Part shown: one piece after another, positions 1 through 8,399 of the stretch | How the letters are laid out: each line of letters starts with the position of its first letter | How positions within the stretch are numbered: the first letter of the stretch is position 1 | Assembly: GCA_024398835.1 (NCBI GenBank) | Contig: JAKSIK010000005.1 | Location: 62,001 to 126,000 of the forward strand | Direction: 5' to 3' | From: Fibrobacter sp. | Lineage (GTDB): Bacteria > Fibrobacterota > Fibrobacteria > Fibrobacterales > Fibrobacteraceae | DNA: 64,000 nt | Position numbers and translations under genes: made by a program | Notes under the pieces: model-generated | Seen by the model: the letters and a program-made list of their open reading frames with translations, nothing else | What the model was told of the DNA's origin: nothing | The model's database searches: none

Positions 1-378
1 GTGAAGCCGCCCATCAAGGTGAACATCATTACGCCTTTCGAGCATTCCAGCTTGGAAAGTTTCCGCTCGGATATGCGGAAGCACACGGAAGGCAAACTTT
101 TCGACGTTTTCAGCAAGCCGGAGATGCTGGAATTTTCGCACCTGCAGAGCAACAAGGGAGATGCCCTCCGTTTTATGGCGAATCTTTTTCAGGTGCCCAT
201 CGAAGATACTTTGGCGGTGGGGGATGAGGAAAACGATTTGCCCATGATAGAGGCGGCAGGCGTCGGGGTGGCCATGGCCAATGCTTCGGATGTTGTTCGC
301 GAAAAAGCGGACTATGTGACGAAATTGGACAATAACCACGGCGGAATTGCGGAAGTCATCGCAAAATTCGTGCTGTAA
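1..378 (+). CDS. HAD-superfamily Cof-type phosphatase, C-terminal part
   Basis: C-terminal part of a Cof/YidA-type HAD hydrolase, a soluble Mg-dependent phosphatase family acting on sugar phosphates and other small phosphorylated metabolites. The 125 visible residues contain the late HAD motifs: a lysine at residue 52 in NKGDAL and the acidic metal-binding motif GDEENDLPMI at 74-83, followed by the usual VAMANASDVV segment. Family members are about 260-290 residues, so roughly half the protein lies left of the window. The in-frame GTG at base 1 is therefore almost certainly internal. The substrate cannot be predicted. The stop is 69 bases before cimA, which has its own promoter motif. Confidence 0.85.
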   Translation: MKPPIKVNIITPFEHSSLESFRSDMRKHTEGKLFDVFSKPEMLEFSHLQSNKGDALRFMANLFQVPIEDTLAVGDEENDLPMIEAAGVGVAMANASDVVREKADYVTKLDNNHGGIAEVIAKFVL

Positions 379-429
379 TCTATGGAAATTGCCGCATTTG
401 CGTGGAAATGACCGCGCCCAGCATGGATG

Positions 430-447
430 TTTTCTAAATTTGCACCC
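430..447 (+). promoter_or_regulatory. Promoter motif of cimA (near-leaderless)
   Basis: TTTTCTAAATTTGCACCC matches the recurring promoter motif of this window. The -10 box TAAATT (435-440) ends 7 bases before the ATG at 448, so the predicted transcript begins at or beside the start codon. There is no Shine-Dalgarno sequence. Confidence 0.5.
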
Positions 448-2163
448 ATGAAAGTTTTCTTATACGATACGACCCTCCGGGATGGCAATCAGGACCGCAA
501 AATAAGCCTTTCTTTGGCTGACAAAATCCAGATTGCAAAACTCTTGGATCAATTTGGTTTTGATTACATCGAAGGTGGCTGGCCTAACCCCAGCAACCCT
601 ATGGACGAGGAATTCTTCAAGAAGATTCGTGAAGTGAAGTTGAAGCACGCGAAGATTGCGGCCTTCGGCAGCACCCGTCGTCCGGGAATCCTTCCCGAAA
701 AAGATCCTCTCCTCCAGGCATTGGTGAAGAGCAAAGCTCCCGTCAAGACGATTTTCGGCAAGAGCTGGGACCTTCATGTGACGGAAGTGATTCGTACCAC
801 CTTGGAAGAAAATCTCGATATGATTGAATCCTCCGTGGCGTATCTGAAGGAGCACTCGGAAGAGGTCATCTATGACGCAGAGCATTTCTTCGATGGCTAT
901 AAGGCCAATCCGGAGTATGCGCTGGAGACACTTCGTGCGGCAGAGCATGGCGCTGCGGATTTCATCGTGCTGTGCGATACCAATGGCGGGACCATGCCTT
1001 GGGAATTGGAATCCATTTTGAAGGATGTGCGGAAGTTCGTCTCTACTCCGGTGGGCATTCATGTGCACAACGATGCGGGCTTGGCCGTCTGTAACAGTAT
1101 TTTCGCCGTGAAGAACGGCTGCACCATGGTACAGGGTGTTGTGAACGGTTATGGCGAGCGCTGTGGAAATGCGAACCTCACCACCATTCTTGCGGATTTG
1201 CACTTCAAGATGGGCGCGAAGTTCTTTGCCGCGAAAAATGTGGCGGGACTTCGCAAGCTGAGCGGTCGTGTGGATCAGATTGTGAATTTGCCCAGTGATG
1301 CCCATGCTCCATACGTTGGGGATGCGGCCTTTGCCCACAAGGGGGGCGCCCATATTGATGGGGTGATGAAGGTTTCCCGCAGTTTTGAGCATGTGGACCC
1401 CCACGCCATCGGTAATGACCGCGTATTTGTGACCAGCGACCAGGCAGGTGGTTCTCTCGTAGTTGAAAAACTGAAGGTGATTAAGCCGGGTATTGACAAG
1501 AAGGATCCGCTGGTGTCGAGCCTTCTTTCCCTCATCAAGGAAAGAGAAAATGCGGGTTGGCATTTTGATTCCGCAGAAGCCAGTTTCAAGCTTCTGGTGT
1601 ACCGCCATTTGAAGATGGTGGAGGAACCTTTCAAGGTGCTGAACTATCGCGTCATTGAAGACAAGACTCCTCAGGGAATCTCTGTTTCCCAGGCTACGGT
1701 GAAGCTCCAGATTGGGGATAAGATCAGCTATCAAGTGAGTGAAGGCGATGGCCCGGTGAATGCTTTGGATGAAGCGCTTCGCAAGGCGCTCATCCCGTTC
1801 TTCCCCTGCATGAAAAATGTCCGTCTGGACGACTTCAAGGTTCGCGTGCTGGGTAGCAATGTGGCTTCCGATGCACTCGTTCGTGTGTGGACCGCTTTTG
1901 GCGATGACAAAGGCCACTGGAATATGGTTGGCGTTAGCAGTAACATTGTGGAAGCCAGCTGGATTGCCTTTGTGGATGGTCTCACTTACAAGATTCTAGC
2001 GGAAAACAAAGTCATTGCGGACCCGTACAAGGATGTGGTGGTGAAGTCCAAGGTGGAATCCGGACATCCGGTTCTCGCCCCCAAGAAGGCTTTGACCAAG
2101 CGCCAGGTAAAACGTGCGGCAGATATTTCCAAGCCCGCGTTGAAGAAGAAAAAGAAGGCTTAA
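448..2163 (+). CDS. cimA: Citramalate synthase
   Basis: Condenses pyruvate and acetyl-CoA to (R)-citramalate, the first step of threonine-independent isoleucine synthesis. 571 residues, usual for CimA and LeuA-like enzymes. The HMGL-like TIM barrel opens with YDTTLRDGNQ, carries the metal-binding HxH in GIHVHNDAG near residue 210, and is followed by a C-terminal LeuA-type regulatory domain that normally binds isoleucine. The tail is lysine-rich. An ATG at 427 is in frame, but 448 is preferred: the protein then begins at MKVFLYDTT, as in homologues, and the promoter motif ends just before it. hisD follows after one base, so the two are co-transcribed. 2-isopropylmalate synthase is less likely, because the N-terminus and length are CimA-like. 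Confidence 0.9.
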   Translation: MKVFLYDTTLRDGNQDRKISLSLADKIQIAKLLDQFGFDYIEGGWPNPSNPMDEEFFKKIREVKLKHAKIAAFGSTRRPGILPEKDPLLQALVKSKAPVKTIFGKSWDLHVTEVIRTTLEENLDMIESSVAYLKEHSEEVIYDAEHFFDGYKANPEYALETLRAAEHGAADFIVLCDTNGGTMPWELESILKDVRKFVSTPVGIHVHNDAGLAVCNSIFAVKNGCTMVQGVVNGYGERCGNANLTTILADLHFKMGAKFFAAKNVAGLRKLSGRVDQIVNLPSDAHAPYVGDAAFAHKGGAHIDGVMKVSRSFEHVDPHAIGNDRVFVTSDQAGGSLVVEKLKVIKPGIDKKDPLVSSLLSLIKERENAGWHFDSAEASFKLLVYRHLKMVEEPFKVLNYRVIEDKTPQGISVSQATVKLQIGDKISYQVSEGDGPVNALDEALRKALIPFFPCMKNVRLDDFKVRVLGSNVASDALVRVWTAFGDDKGHWNMVGVSSNIVEASWIAFVDGLTYKILAENKVIADPYKDVVVKSKVESGHPVLAPKKALTKRQVKRAADISKPALKKKKKA

Positions 2164-2164
2164 A

Positions 2165-3454
2165 ATGCAGATTGTTAAGGTTACTCCCAAGTCTCAGGAA
2201 ATTGAACGCATTTGCGGTCGCGAAGTGGCTCCCAGCAAGGAGATTCACGACAAGGTCATGCAGATTCTCGCCGACATCAAGAAGGGCGGTTTTGCGAAGG
2301 CTTTGGAATATGCACAGAAGTTCGATGGCTTGAAAGGGAAGAATTTGCGGGTTTCCGATGCCGCCATCGCAAAATCGGCAGCAAAGGCTAGCCCTGCTCT
2401 CCGTAAGGCTTTGAAGCAGGCCATAAAGAACGTACGCGACTTCCACGTGAACCAGATGGAAGAATCCTGGCTTATGGAAGGGAAGGATGGCGTGGTTCTC
2501 GGACAGCGTATCCGCCCCATGAAGAGGGTTGGCTTGTACGTTCCCGGTGGCGCAGGAATTTACCCCAGCACCGTAATCATGAACGCCGTGCCTGCCATTG
2601 TGGCTGGCGTGGAAGACATTGTGGTGGTGACTCCCATCAAGGGCGAAATCAATCCGGCAGTGGCTTTTGTGATTCAGGAATTGGGAATCAAGGAAGTCTA
2701 TCACATTGGTGGCGCTCAGGCCATTGCCATGCTGGCTTATGGCGCAAAGGATGCCAAGGGCAAGACCATTGTGGAACGTGTGGACAAGATTGTGGGTCCG
2801 GGCAATGTGTTTGCCGCAATCGCCAAGAAGGAAGTTTTTGGCATTGTGGATATCGACATGGTGGCAGGGCCTTCCGAAGTGCTGGTGCTTGCCGACCATA
2901 CCACGGATCCAGACTTTGCTGCAGCAGACTTGCTCTCTCAGGCGGAACACGGTTCCGGCTTTGAGGCCGCCATCTGCATTACAGACAACATGGAAACTGC
3001 CAAGATGATTAGCGAGTGCGTGGACATCCAGGTGGAGAATAGTCCGAAGAAGGAACTCCTCACCAAGGTGCTGAACAATTTTGGCCGCATTTTGGTGGTG
3101 AAGGATTGGTTTGACGGAATTGAAATCGCAAACCGGATCGCTCCGGAGCATCTGGAAGTGATGACTGCTGAAGCAGAATCCATGGCGGCCCAGATTGAAA
3201 ATGCGGGTGCCGTATTCATCGGCCCGTGGAGCAGCGAACCTGTGGGCGATTACTTTGCAGGTCCGAACCACGTGCTTCCTACAAACGGCACGGGCCGCTT
3301 CTTTAGCCCGCTGGGTGTGTACGACTTCCTCAAGCGCATGAGCATCGTGCGCTACAGCGAAAAAGCCATCAAGAAGAATGCGAAGGCGATTGCCACGGTT
3401 GCGATGGAGGAGGGCTTCTACCATCACGCTCAGGCAGTGCTGAAGCGCCTCTAA
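2165..3454 (+). CDS. hisD: Histidinol dehydrogenase
   Basis: Catalyses the last two steps of histidine synthesis, L-histidinol to L-histidine with two NAD+, in the cytoplasm. 429 residues, full length. Visible family signatures are VGLYVPGG, the NAD-site segment VGPGNVFAAIAKKEVFG, AGPSEVLVLAD, the zinc-ligand region SQAEHGSG, and APEHLEVM with the catalytic Glu-His pair. The ATG lies one base after the cimA stop, so translation is probably coupled. The other histidine genes in the window (hisA near 29.1 kb, hisS near 18 kb) are elsewhere, so the pathway is not a single operon here. It converges on yfcE with a 30-base gap. Confidence 0.96.
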   Translation: MQIVKVTPKSQEIERICGREVAPSKEIHDKVMQILADIKKGGFAKALEYAQKFDGLKGKNLRVSDAAIAKSAAKASPALRKALKQAIKNVRDFHVNQMEESWLMEGKDGVVLGQRIRPMKRVGLYVPGGAGIYPSTVIMNAVPAIVAGVEDIVVVTPIKGEINPAVAFVIQELGIKEVYHIGGAQAIAMLAYGAKDAKGKTIVERVDKIVGPGNVFAAIAKKEVFGIVDIDMVAGPSEVLVLADHTTDPDFAAADLLSQAEHGSGFEAAICITDNMETAKMISECVDIQVENSPKKELLTKVLNNFGRILVVKDWFDGIEIANRIAPEHLEVMTAEAESMAAQIENAGAVFIGPWSSEPVGDYFAGPNHVLPTNGTGRFFSPLGVYDFLKRMSIVRYSEKAIKKNAKAIATVAMEEGFYHHAQAVLKRL

Positions 3455-3484
3455 ATCGTCGCGGCAGTATTTCGCGTCGCAAAA

Positions 3485-4033
3485 TTAAATCGTCGCGGAT
3501 TTCATAATTTTTCCGCTATTGAGTTCTCGAATGGAGAAGGTCCTACCATCTTCTCCATTTGTTTCATAGAGGGCAAATGAGGGAACAGTGCCGCCCCGCG
3601 GGCGGCTGAGGGAGCCTGGATTCACCACAAGCACGCCTTTGCGGTTCCGTTCGATTCTCCAGACGTGGCTGTGTCCGCAGAGGAAAACGCTAATGTCGCG
3701 CTGTTCACCCAGCGGGTCGATAAACTTCATTTCATCTTTGGAAAAATAATCCGCTGAGAACAGATGCCCATGGGTCAAGAAAAAATTCAATCCATCGCGT
3801 TCAATGAGCTGATAATCTTCTTCGACGGGAAAGTCTAGGGCCATGGCGCTGTAGTCCGTATCGCAGTTCCCGCGGACGGCGGTAATCAAATCCTTGTAGT
3901 CGTTGAATGAGGAAATCATTCCCACATCACCCAGAATCCAAATCTCGTCGCATTTTAGAGATTCAAAATGGTCCAGAGCCTTTTCGGCAGCCTCGACGGA
4001 GCCATGAATGTCAGATACAATAAGGGCGCGCAT
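3485..4033 (-). CDS. yfcE: YfcE-type metallophosphoesterase
   Basis: Small calcineurin-like phosphoesterase (182 residues) of the YfcE/MJ0936 family, a cytoplasmic Mn-dependent phosphodiesterase. The metal-binding motifs appear in order: SDIHGS at the N-terminus, ILGDVG, RGNCD, LTHGH, and CGHSHVW, with the family ending VNPGSLSRPRGG. The physiological substrate of this family is not settled. It is convergent with hisD. A 13-base direct repeat (taaatcgtcgcgg) at 3452-3464 and 3486-3498 spans both stop codons. Gene symbol by family resemblance only. Confidence 0.85.
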   Translation of the reverse strand: MRALIVSDIHGSVEAAEKALDHFESLKCDEIWILGDVGMISSFNDYKDLITAVRGNCDTDYSAMALDFPVEEDYQLIERDGLNFFLTHGHLFSADYFSKDEMKFIDPLGEQRDISVFLCGHSHVWRIERNRKGVLVVNPGSLSRPRGGTVPSFALYETNGEDGRTFSIRELNSGKIMKSATI

Positions 4034-4092
4034 TTTTATGGTTTGCGAAGTCAGACAAGACGAACATTTTTGATTTTAGATCGAGTGGTTTT

Positions 4093-5340
4093 CTACCCAA
4101 TTGGTGGGAAGAAGATGTAGGCGATAGCGATAGCCGCAATAACGCCAACCGCATCCGCAATCAAAGCGCAGGTCACGGCATGACGTGTCTTTTTCACGCC
4201 AACAGAACCGAAGTAGACGGCGATAATGTAGAAGGTCGTGTCCGCAGCTCCCTGGAACATGCAGCTGAGACGCCCGGCAAAACTGTCGGGCCCCAAAGTC
4301 TTCATGGCATCAATCATCATACCGCGGGCACCGCTTCCACTGAGAGGTTTCATAATCGCGGTCGGGAGTGCCGGCACCACATCGTTCCCGACACCGCACA
4401 GCCCGAGAACGTAGGAGATTCCATTCATCACCAAATCCATAGCGCCGCTGGCACGGAATACGGCAACACCTACAAGAATCGCCACCAAGTTCGGGATAAT
4501 CATCACTGCAGTATGGAAGCCGTCTTTTGCACCTTCCACGAAAGCCTCGTAAGCCTGAACCTTCTTATAGACGGCAAGACCGAGGAACGCGACGATAATG
4601 CCGAACAGCACGATGCCGCTGATGAAAAGGCTGGTGGTACCGAGCGCTTCCGCAGTCAGGTGGCTGAAGTAGAACATGATGGCGATGACGCAGGCGGAAA
4701 GTCCGCCCAGCCAAGCAACAGTCACGGGATCTTTTAACTTGATTTTCTGGAAAAAGCTGAGGGCGAAAATGCCCGCCATGGTGCTGAAGAATGTGGCGAG
4801 GAGAATGGGGAGGAAGACATCGCTGGGGTTCGCGGCACCCATCTGGGCGCGGTACGTCATGATGCTTACAGGAATGAGGGTGAGTCCGCTGGCGTTCAAC
4901 ACGAGGAACATAATTTGAGAATCGCTTGCAACAGTCTTGTCTTCGTTGGGGTTCAACTCCTGCAGTTGCTTCATGGCCTGAAGCCCCATAGGCGTTGCCG
5001 CGTTGTCAAGCCCAAGCATGTTGGCGCTGATGTTCATGAGCATGGTGCCCACGACGGGGTGACCCTTCGGAATTTCGGGGAAGAGACGACTGAACAGCGG
5101 CTGTACCACTTTGGCAAGAATCTGCACAGCTCCAGCCTTTTCTCCAATCTTCAGAATGCCGAGCCATAGGGAGAGAATGCCGGTAAGGCCGAGGGCAATC
5201 TCGAAGGCGGTTTTCGACATATCGAAGGCACCGAGAATCGCCTTGTTGAAAATCTGGGAATCACCAAAGGCGAGCCATTGCACCATACAGGCGATAAACG
5301 CACCGAAAAAGAAAACGAGCCAAATAACGTTCAGAACCAT
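4093..5340 (-). CDS. SpmA-SpmB fusion, nucleoside-recognition (Gate) domain membrane protein
   Basis: Polytopic inner-membrane protein, 415 residues, which joins in one chain the two halves that are separate in Bacillus as spore maturation proteins SpmA and SpmB. The N-terminal half begins with a membrane segment (LNVIWLVFFFGAF) and holds NISANMLGLDNAATPMGL, a SpmA hallmark. The C-terminal half has the second Gate domain with LVAILVGVAVFRASGAMD, KPLSGSGARGMM and FQGAADTTFYI, SpmB hallmarks. Gate-domain proteins are proposed transporters of unknown substrate. Fibrobacter does not sporulate, so a sporulation role is not expected. The start is supported by a promoter motif directly upstream. It stands alone. 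Confidence 0.82.
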   Translation of the reverse strand: MVLNVIWLVFFFGAFIACMVQWLAFGDSQIFNKAILGAFDMSKTAFEIALGLTGILSLWLGILKIGEKAGAVQILAKVVQPLFSRLFPEIPKGHPVVGTMLMNISANMLGLDNAATPMGLQAMKQLQELNPNEDKTVASDSQIMFLVLNASGLTLIPVSIMTYRAQMGAANPSDVFLPILLATFFSTMAGIFALSFFQKIKLKDPVTVAWLGGLSACVIAIMFYFSHLTAEALGTTSLFISGIVLFGIIVAFLGLAVYKKVQAYEAFVEGAKDGFHTAVMIIPNLVAILVGVAVFRASGAMDLVMNGISYVLGLCGVGNDVVPALPTAIMKPLSGSGARGMMIDAMKTLGPDSFAGRLSCMFQGAADTTFYIIAVYFGSVGVKKTRHAVTCALIADAVGVIAAIAIAYIFFPPIG

Positions 5341-5361
5341 GCCTATAATTTAGTATAGAAA
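5341..5361 (-). promoter_or_regulatory. Promoter motif of the SpmAB gene (near-leaderless)
   Basis: On the minus strand TTTCTATACTAAATTATAGG runs into the ATG. The -10 box TAAATT (5347-5352) ends 6 bases before the start codon, and there is no Shine-Dalgarno sequence. Confidence 0.45.
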
Positions 5362-5392
5362 TGGGATTGGCATTGCGGTGCATCTCAAAAAA

Positions 5393-5425
5393 TTTATTGT
5401 ATATTTCCAACAAATAACATTGGAG
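5393..5425 (+). promoter_or_regulatory. Promoter and RBS of the GH10 xylanase gene
   Basis: TTATTGTATATTTCC carries -10 box TATATT at 5400-5405. GGAG at 5422-5425 is a proper ribosome binding site 5 bases before the ATG, so this gene has a conventional leader of about 20 bases. Confidence 0.5.
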
Positions 5426-5430
5426 TAATT

Positions 5431-7086
5431 ATGAAATTTGGGATAAAAAGTTTGATGGCTCTTGGTTTTGTTGCAGCCCCCTTGATGGCGCAGAACATCA
5501 TGAGCAATGGTGACATGGAATATGGCGATGGGGGATGGTACCTCTGGAACAATCCCGATGGCCCTGCAGAAGTGAAGTCCCAAATTGCTATTGCTGGCCT
5601 TGGCGTCGATGGCACCCAGGGTGCGCGTGTGGATGTGACAAAGCTCCCGAAGGACTGGTGGGGCCTGCAGCTGCAACCGCCCAAATTTTTGGCTGATTCA
5701 GCTTATTATACCTTGACATTCAAAGCCAAGGGCAATATGCCCATCAATGCTGTCGTGCAGGGCGGCCCTCCGGACTACCGCCAAAAAGAAAGCGGTTCCT
5801 TTGAGCTCACCAACGACTGGAAAACCTATTCTCTCACCTTCCTTGCCGACGAGAAGGGTTTTGGCTTGAATAACGTCACCTTCCACGTGGGCCTCAAGAA
5901 GGGCTGGGTGCAGATGGACGATGTGTCCATTGAAAAGTCCGAAGCCATGAGCGACACCACCTGGTATGCGGATGCGGAAAAACGCATCGACCAACTCCGT
6001 CAGAAGAATTTCACGGTGAAGGCTAATCCAGGTGATACGGTTTCTGTGAAGTTGATTCGTCACGGTTTCCCCTTCGGAACAGCCCTTGCCTTGTATAGCG
6101 ACAATCCCAATGACAAGGAAGAGAAGTGGTATAAGGAAACCGCCAAGAAGTATTTCTGGCATGCGGTTTCCGAGAACCAGTTCAAGTGGCCGGAGTACGA
6201 GCCCAAGAAAGGTAAGATAAAGAAAGATGAAATGTATCGCTATGTGAAGTTCACTCAAGCGAATGGCTGGAAGTTGCGTGGACACGCCCTCATGTGGGGC
6301 CATCAGGGATATGGTTTCGACAAGCATTATTCCAACCCCAATAAGCCAAAGGAATGTGCTGATTTCGGAAAATATCTGAAGGCACGCATTGACCGCGACC
6401 TTGCGGAATACAAGGGCAAAATTTCTGAATACGATGTTTGGAATGAACCGCTTCATGAATCCTACACATTTGAAATGTGTGGCTGGAACTATCTGGATAG
6501 TGCCTTCATCTGGGCCCATAAGGCTGACCCCGATGCTCGACTCTACATCAACGATTATAATGTCGTGGCCGCTGGCGAAACAGATCGTTATGTCACCCTC
6601 ATCAAGGGTATGCTGGACCGCAAGGTTCCCGTGCAGGGAATTGGCGTCCAGTGCCATTTCAACGCTCGCCCCGTGGTTCCGGGCCTTATCAAGGAACGCT
6701 TGGACAAGTTGGCTGCATTGGGCCTACCCATCAAGGTGACGGAACTGGATTTCGGCACCTGGGATCAGGGCATGACTCTGACGGAAGAAAAACAGGCCGA
6801 TGAATATGAAAAGTTCATCCGTTCCGCCTTCAGTCATCCGGCTGTGGTGGGAATCGTGCTGTGGGGATTCTGGGATAACCGCCACTGGATTAAGAATGGC
6901 GGAATCATCAAGGCTGACAAGACCGAGAAAGAAGCCGCAAAGCGCATCTATGACTTGTGGCACAAGGTTTGGACCACGGAAGCTACTGCTGTCGCTGGCC
7001 CGGATGGTGTGGCCAAGTTCCACGGCTTCAAGGGTCGTTATCAGGTGACCATCAAGGGTCAGACTTCTACACAGGACGTGTGGTAA
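5431..7086 (+). CDS. Secreted GH10 endo-1,4-beta-xylanase with N-terminal carbohydrate-binding-like domain
   Basis: Hydrolyses beta-1,4-xylan of plant cell walls outside the cytoplasm. 551 residues. A signal peptide (residues 1-20, ending PLMA before QN) is followed by a jelly-roll CBM4/9-like domain to about residue 170, with NGDMEYGDGGW at its start and VQMDDVSIE at its end. The GH10 barrel then runs from about 180 to 520. The acid/base is E339 in YDVWNEPLHE and the nucleophile E438 in KVTELDFGT. HALMWGHQ and YINDYNV are also GH10 signatures. A short beta-rich tail ends in TSTQDVW. No serine linker or Fibrobacter paralogous domain is attached. The stop codon abuts that of alr with no spacer. 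Confidence 0.93.
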   Translation: MKFGIKSLMALGFVAAPLMAQNIMSNGDMEYGDGGWYLWNNPDGPAEVKSQIAIAGLGVDGTQGARVDVTKLPKDWWGLQLQPPKFLADSAYYTLTFKAKGNMPINAVVQGGPPDYRQKESGSFELTNDWKTYSLTFLADEKGFGLNNVTFHVGLKKGWVQMDDVSIEKSEAMSDTTWYADAEKRIDQLRQKNFTVKANPGDTVSVKLIRHGFPFGTALALYSDNPNDKEEKWYKETAKKYFWHAVSENQFKWPEYEPKKGKIKKDEMYRYVKFTQANGWKLRGHALMWGHQGYGFDKHYSNPNKPKECADFGKYLKARIDRDLAEYKGKISEYDVWNEPLHESYTFEMCGWNYLDSAFIWAHKADPDARLYINDYNVVAAGETDRYVTLIKGMLDRKVPVQGIGVQCHFNARPVVPGLIKERLDKLAALGLPIKVTELDFGTWDQGMTLTEEKQADEYEKFIRSAFSHPAVVGIVLWGFWDNRHWIKNGGIIKADKTEKEAAKRIYDLWHKVWTTEATAVAGPDGVAKFHGFKGRYQVTIKGQTSTQDVW

Positions 7087-8310
7087 TTACCGCAGCGGGT
7101 ATTCCCGATACTCGGATACACCGAATTCCTGACGCAGGTAATCCCAGCGGACCAGGCGGTTCTTCCAGAAGTACTTGCGGTACAAGCGGCGTGCAACGCG
7201 GCTTGTGAGTTCATAAGGAATGGTGTGGTGGTCGTCAGCCACGCTTTCCATGGAAATGCGGAAGTCCATTTCGCCATTCACCACATCGACGGTTTCACCA
7301 ACCTGCACATCGGGAATGTGGCTCACGTCCACCATGGTGGCGTCCATGCACACGCGACCGAGAATGGGGCAGAGTTGCCCGCGAATCATGACGAAACCTT
7401 TGTTGTACTCGCCGCGGAGGTAACCGTCGCCGTAACCGATGGCGATGGTTGCAATCCGCGTAGGCTGTTGGGCCATCCAGTAGCCACCGTATGAAACCGT
7501 CTCACCGGGCTTCACTTCGTGTATGTGGCGGATGGTGGACTTGATTTTCATGACGGGCTTGATAGGCCATGGGGAAGGCATTGCTCCCATGCAGTTGTAG
7601 CCATATAGGGCGAGACCTGGTCGCACCATGTCAAAATGGCTTTCGGGATGGGTAAGCGTGCCAGCAGAACTGCTGCAGTGGCAAATGGCAGGGCGTAAAC
7701 CTTCCGCTTCCAATACATCCACCAAACGGGTGAAACGCTGGATTTGAATTTCCGTTTTCGGGTTCCCGGGCATATCGGCCGTAGCCAAGTGAGTGAACAT
7801 GCCTTCAAAGCGAAGGTACTTCAAATTCAGAACAGCGCGGATGGTGTCAAAGTCCTCGGCATCAAAACCATAGCGGTTCATGCCGGAATCAATCTTCAGG
7901 TGAGCCTTGCAGGTTGTGCCCGTTTCGCCCAGGAACTTGTCGAAAGCGATGGCGGTACGCAAATCCGTAATAGCTGCCGTAAGCTGGAATTCCACAAAGT
8001 AGGCAAAATCGGAGGGCGTGCAGGGGCCAAGCACCAAGATGGGAAGATCCATGCCGTACTGGCGCAGTAGCATGCCTTCGCTGATGTGGGCCACACCCAG
8101 ATAGTCCGCACCGCCTTCACGGGCGGCAAAAGAGCAGGCCAAGCTTCCGTGGCCGTAGGAATCCGCTTTTACAGGAAGGAGAATTTTCGTATTGGCGGGA
8201 ATCTGGCTTCTGATAAAACGGATGTTGTTGCAGAGGGCGTCTAAATTGATTTCAATCCAGTTCGGGCGCGCAATTTTATTCAAATCGGGAGGATTCTGTA
8301 AAAGCTTCAT
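7087..8310 (-). CDS. alr: Alanine racemase
   Basis: PLP enzyme that interconverts L- and D-alanine for peptidoglycan. 407 residues from the chosen start. The PLP lysine is K48 in LPVKADSYGHG. Fold-III signatures follow: HLKIDSGMNRYG, a conserved FTHLATAD segment, VRPGLALYG and GYGDGYLR, and the C-terminal domain has GRVCMDATMVDVS with the tyrosine/cysteine region of the second active-site half. A TTG at 8328 is in frame, but the ATG at 8310 fits homologues and lies just after a promoter motif. It is convergent with the xylanase gene with zero spacing, leaving no room for a separate terminator. Confidence 0.95.
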   Translation of the reverse strand: MKLLQNPPDLNKIARPNWIEINLDALCNNIRFIRSQIPANTKILLPVKADSYGHGSLACSFAAREGGADYLGVAHISEGMLLRQYGMDLPILVLGPCTPSDFAYFVEFQLTAAITDLRTAIAFDKFLGETGTTCKAHLKIDSGMNRYGFDAEDFDTIRAVLNLKYLRFEGMFTHLATADMPGNPKTEIQIQRFTRLVDVLEAEGLRPAICHCSSSAGTLTHPESHFDMVRPGLALYGYNCMGAMPSPWPIKPVMKIKSTIRHIHEVKPGETVSYGGYWMAQQPTRIATIAIGYGDGYLRGEYNKGFVMIRGQLCPILGRVCMDATMVDVSHIPDVQVGETVDVVNGEMDFRISMESVADDHHTIPYELTSRVARRLYRKYFWKNRLVRWDYLRQEFGVSEYREYPLR

Positions 8311-8330
8311 GATGTAAGAAATATACAAAA
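8311..8330 (-). promoter_or_regulatory. Promoter motif of alr (near-leaderless)
   Basis: Minus-strand TTTTGTATATTTCTTACATC directly precedes the ATG at 8310. The -10 box TATATT (8320-8325) ends 9 bases before it, and no Shine-Dalgarno sequence is visible. This supports the ATG over the upstream TTG, which lies inside the motif. Confidence 0.45.
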
Positions 8331-8376
8331 GGCATAGAGTGAGGAATTATTAGAATTTGTTATTTTTAGCACGAAA

Positions 8377-8392
8377 AAGCATATAATTGGAG
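8377..8392 (+). promoter_or_regulatory. Promoter and RBS of the M29 aminopeptidase gene
   Basis: AAGCATATAATTGGAG: -10 box TATAAT at 8382-8387, then GGAG at 8389-8392, 7 bases before the ATG. It is divergent from the alr promoter in a 89-base gap. Confidence 0.45.
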
Positions 8393-8399
8393 TATTTCT

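Noticed and set aside
1..3. GTG at the first base as start of the HAD gene
   Set aside because: The remaining protein lacks the first HAD motif and cap domain, so the gene begins left of the window.
460..1917. 485-codon open frame on the minus strand opposite cimA
   Set aside because: Antisense shadow: no family motifs, and cimA on the plus strand is certain.
2012..3427. 471-codon minus-strand frame opposite hisD
   Set aside because: Shadow frame rich in His, Ala and Asn from complement codon bias; hisD is certain.
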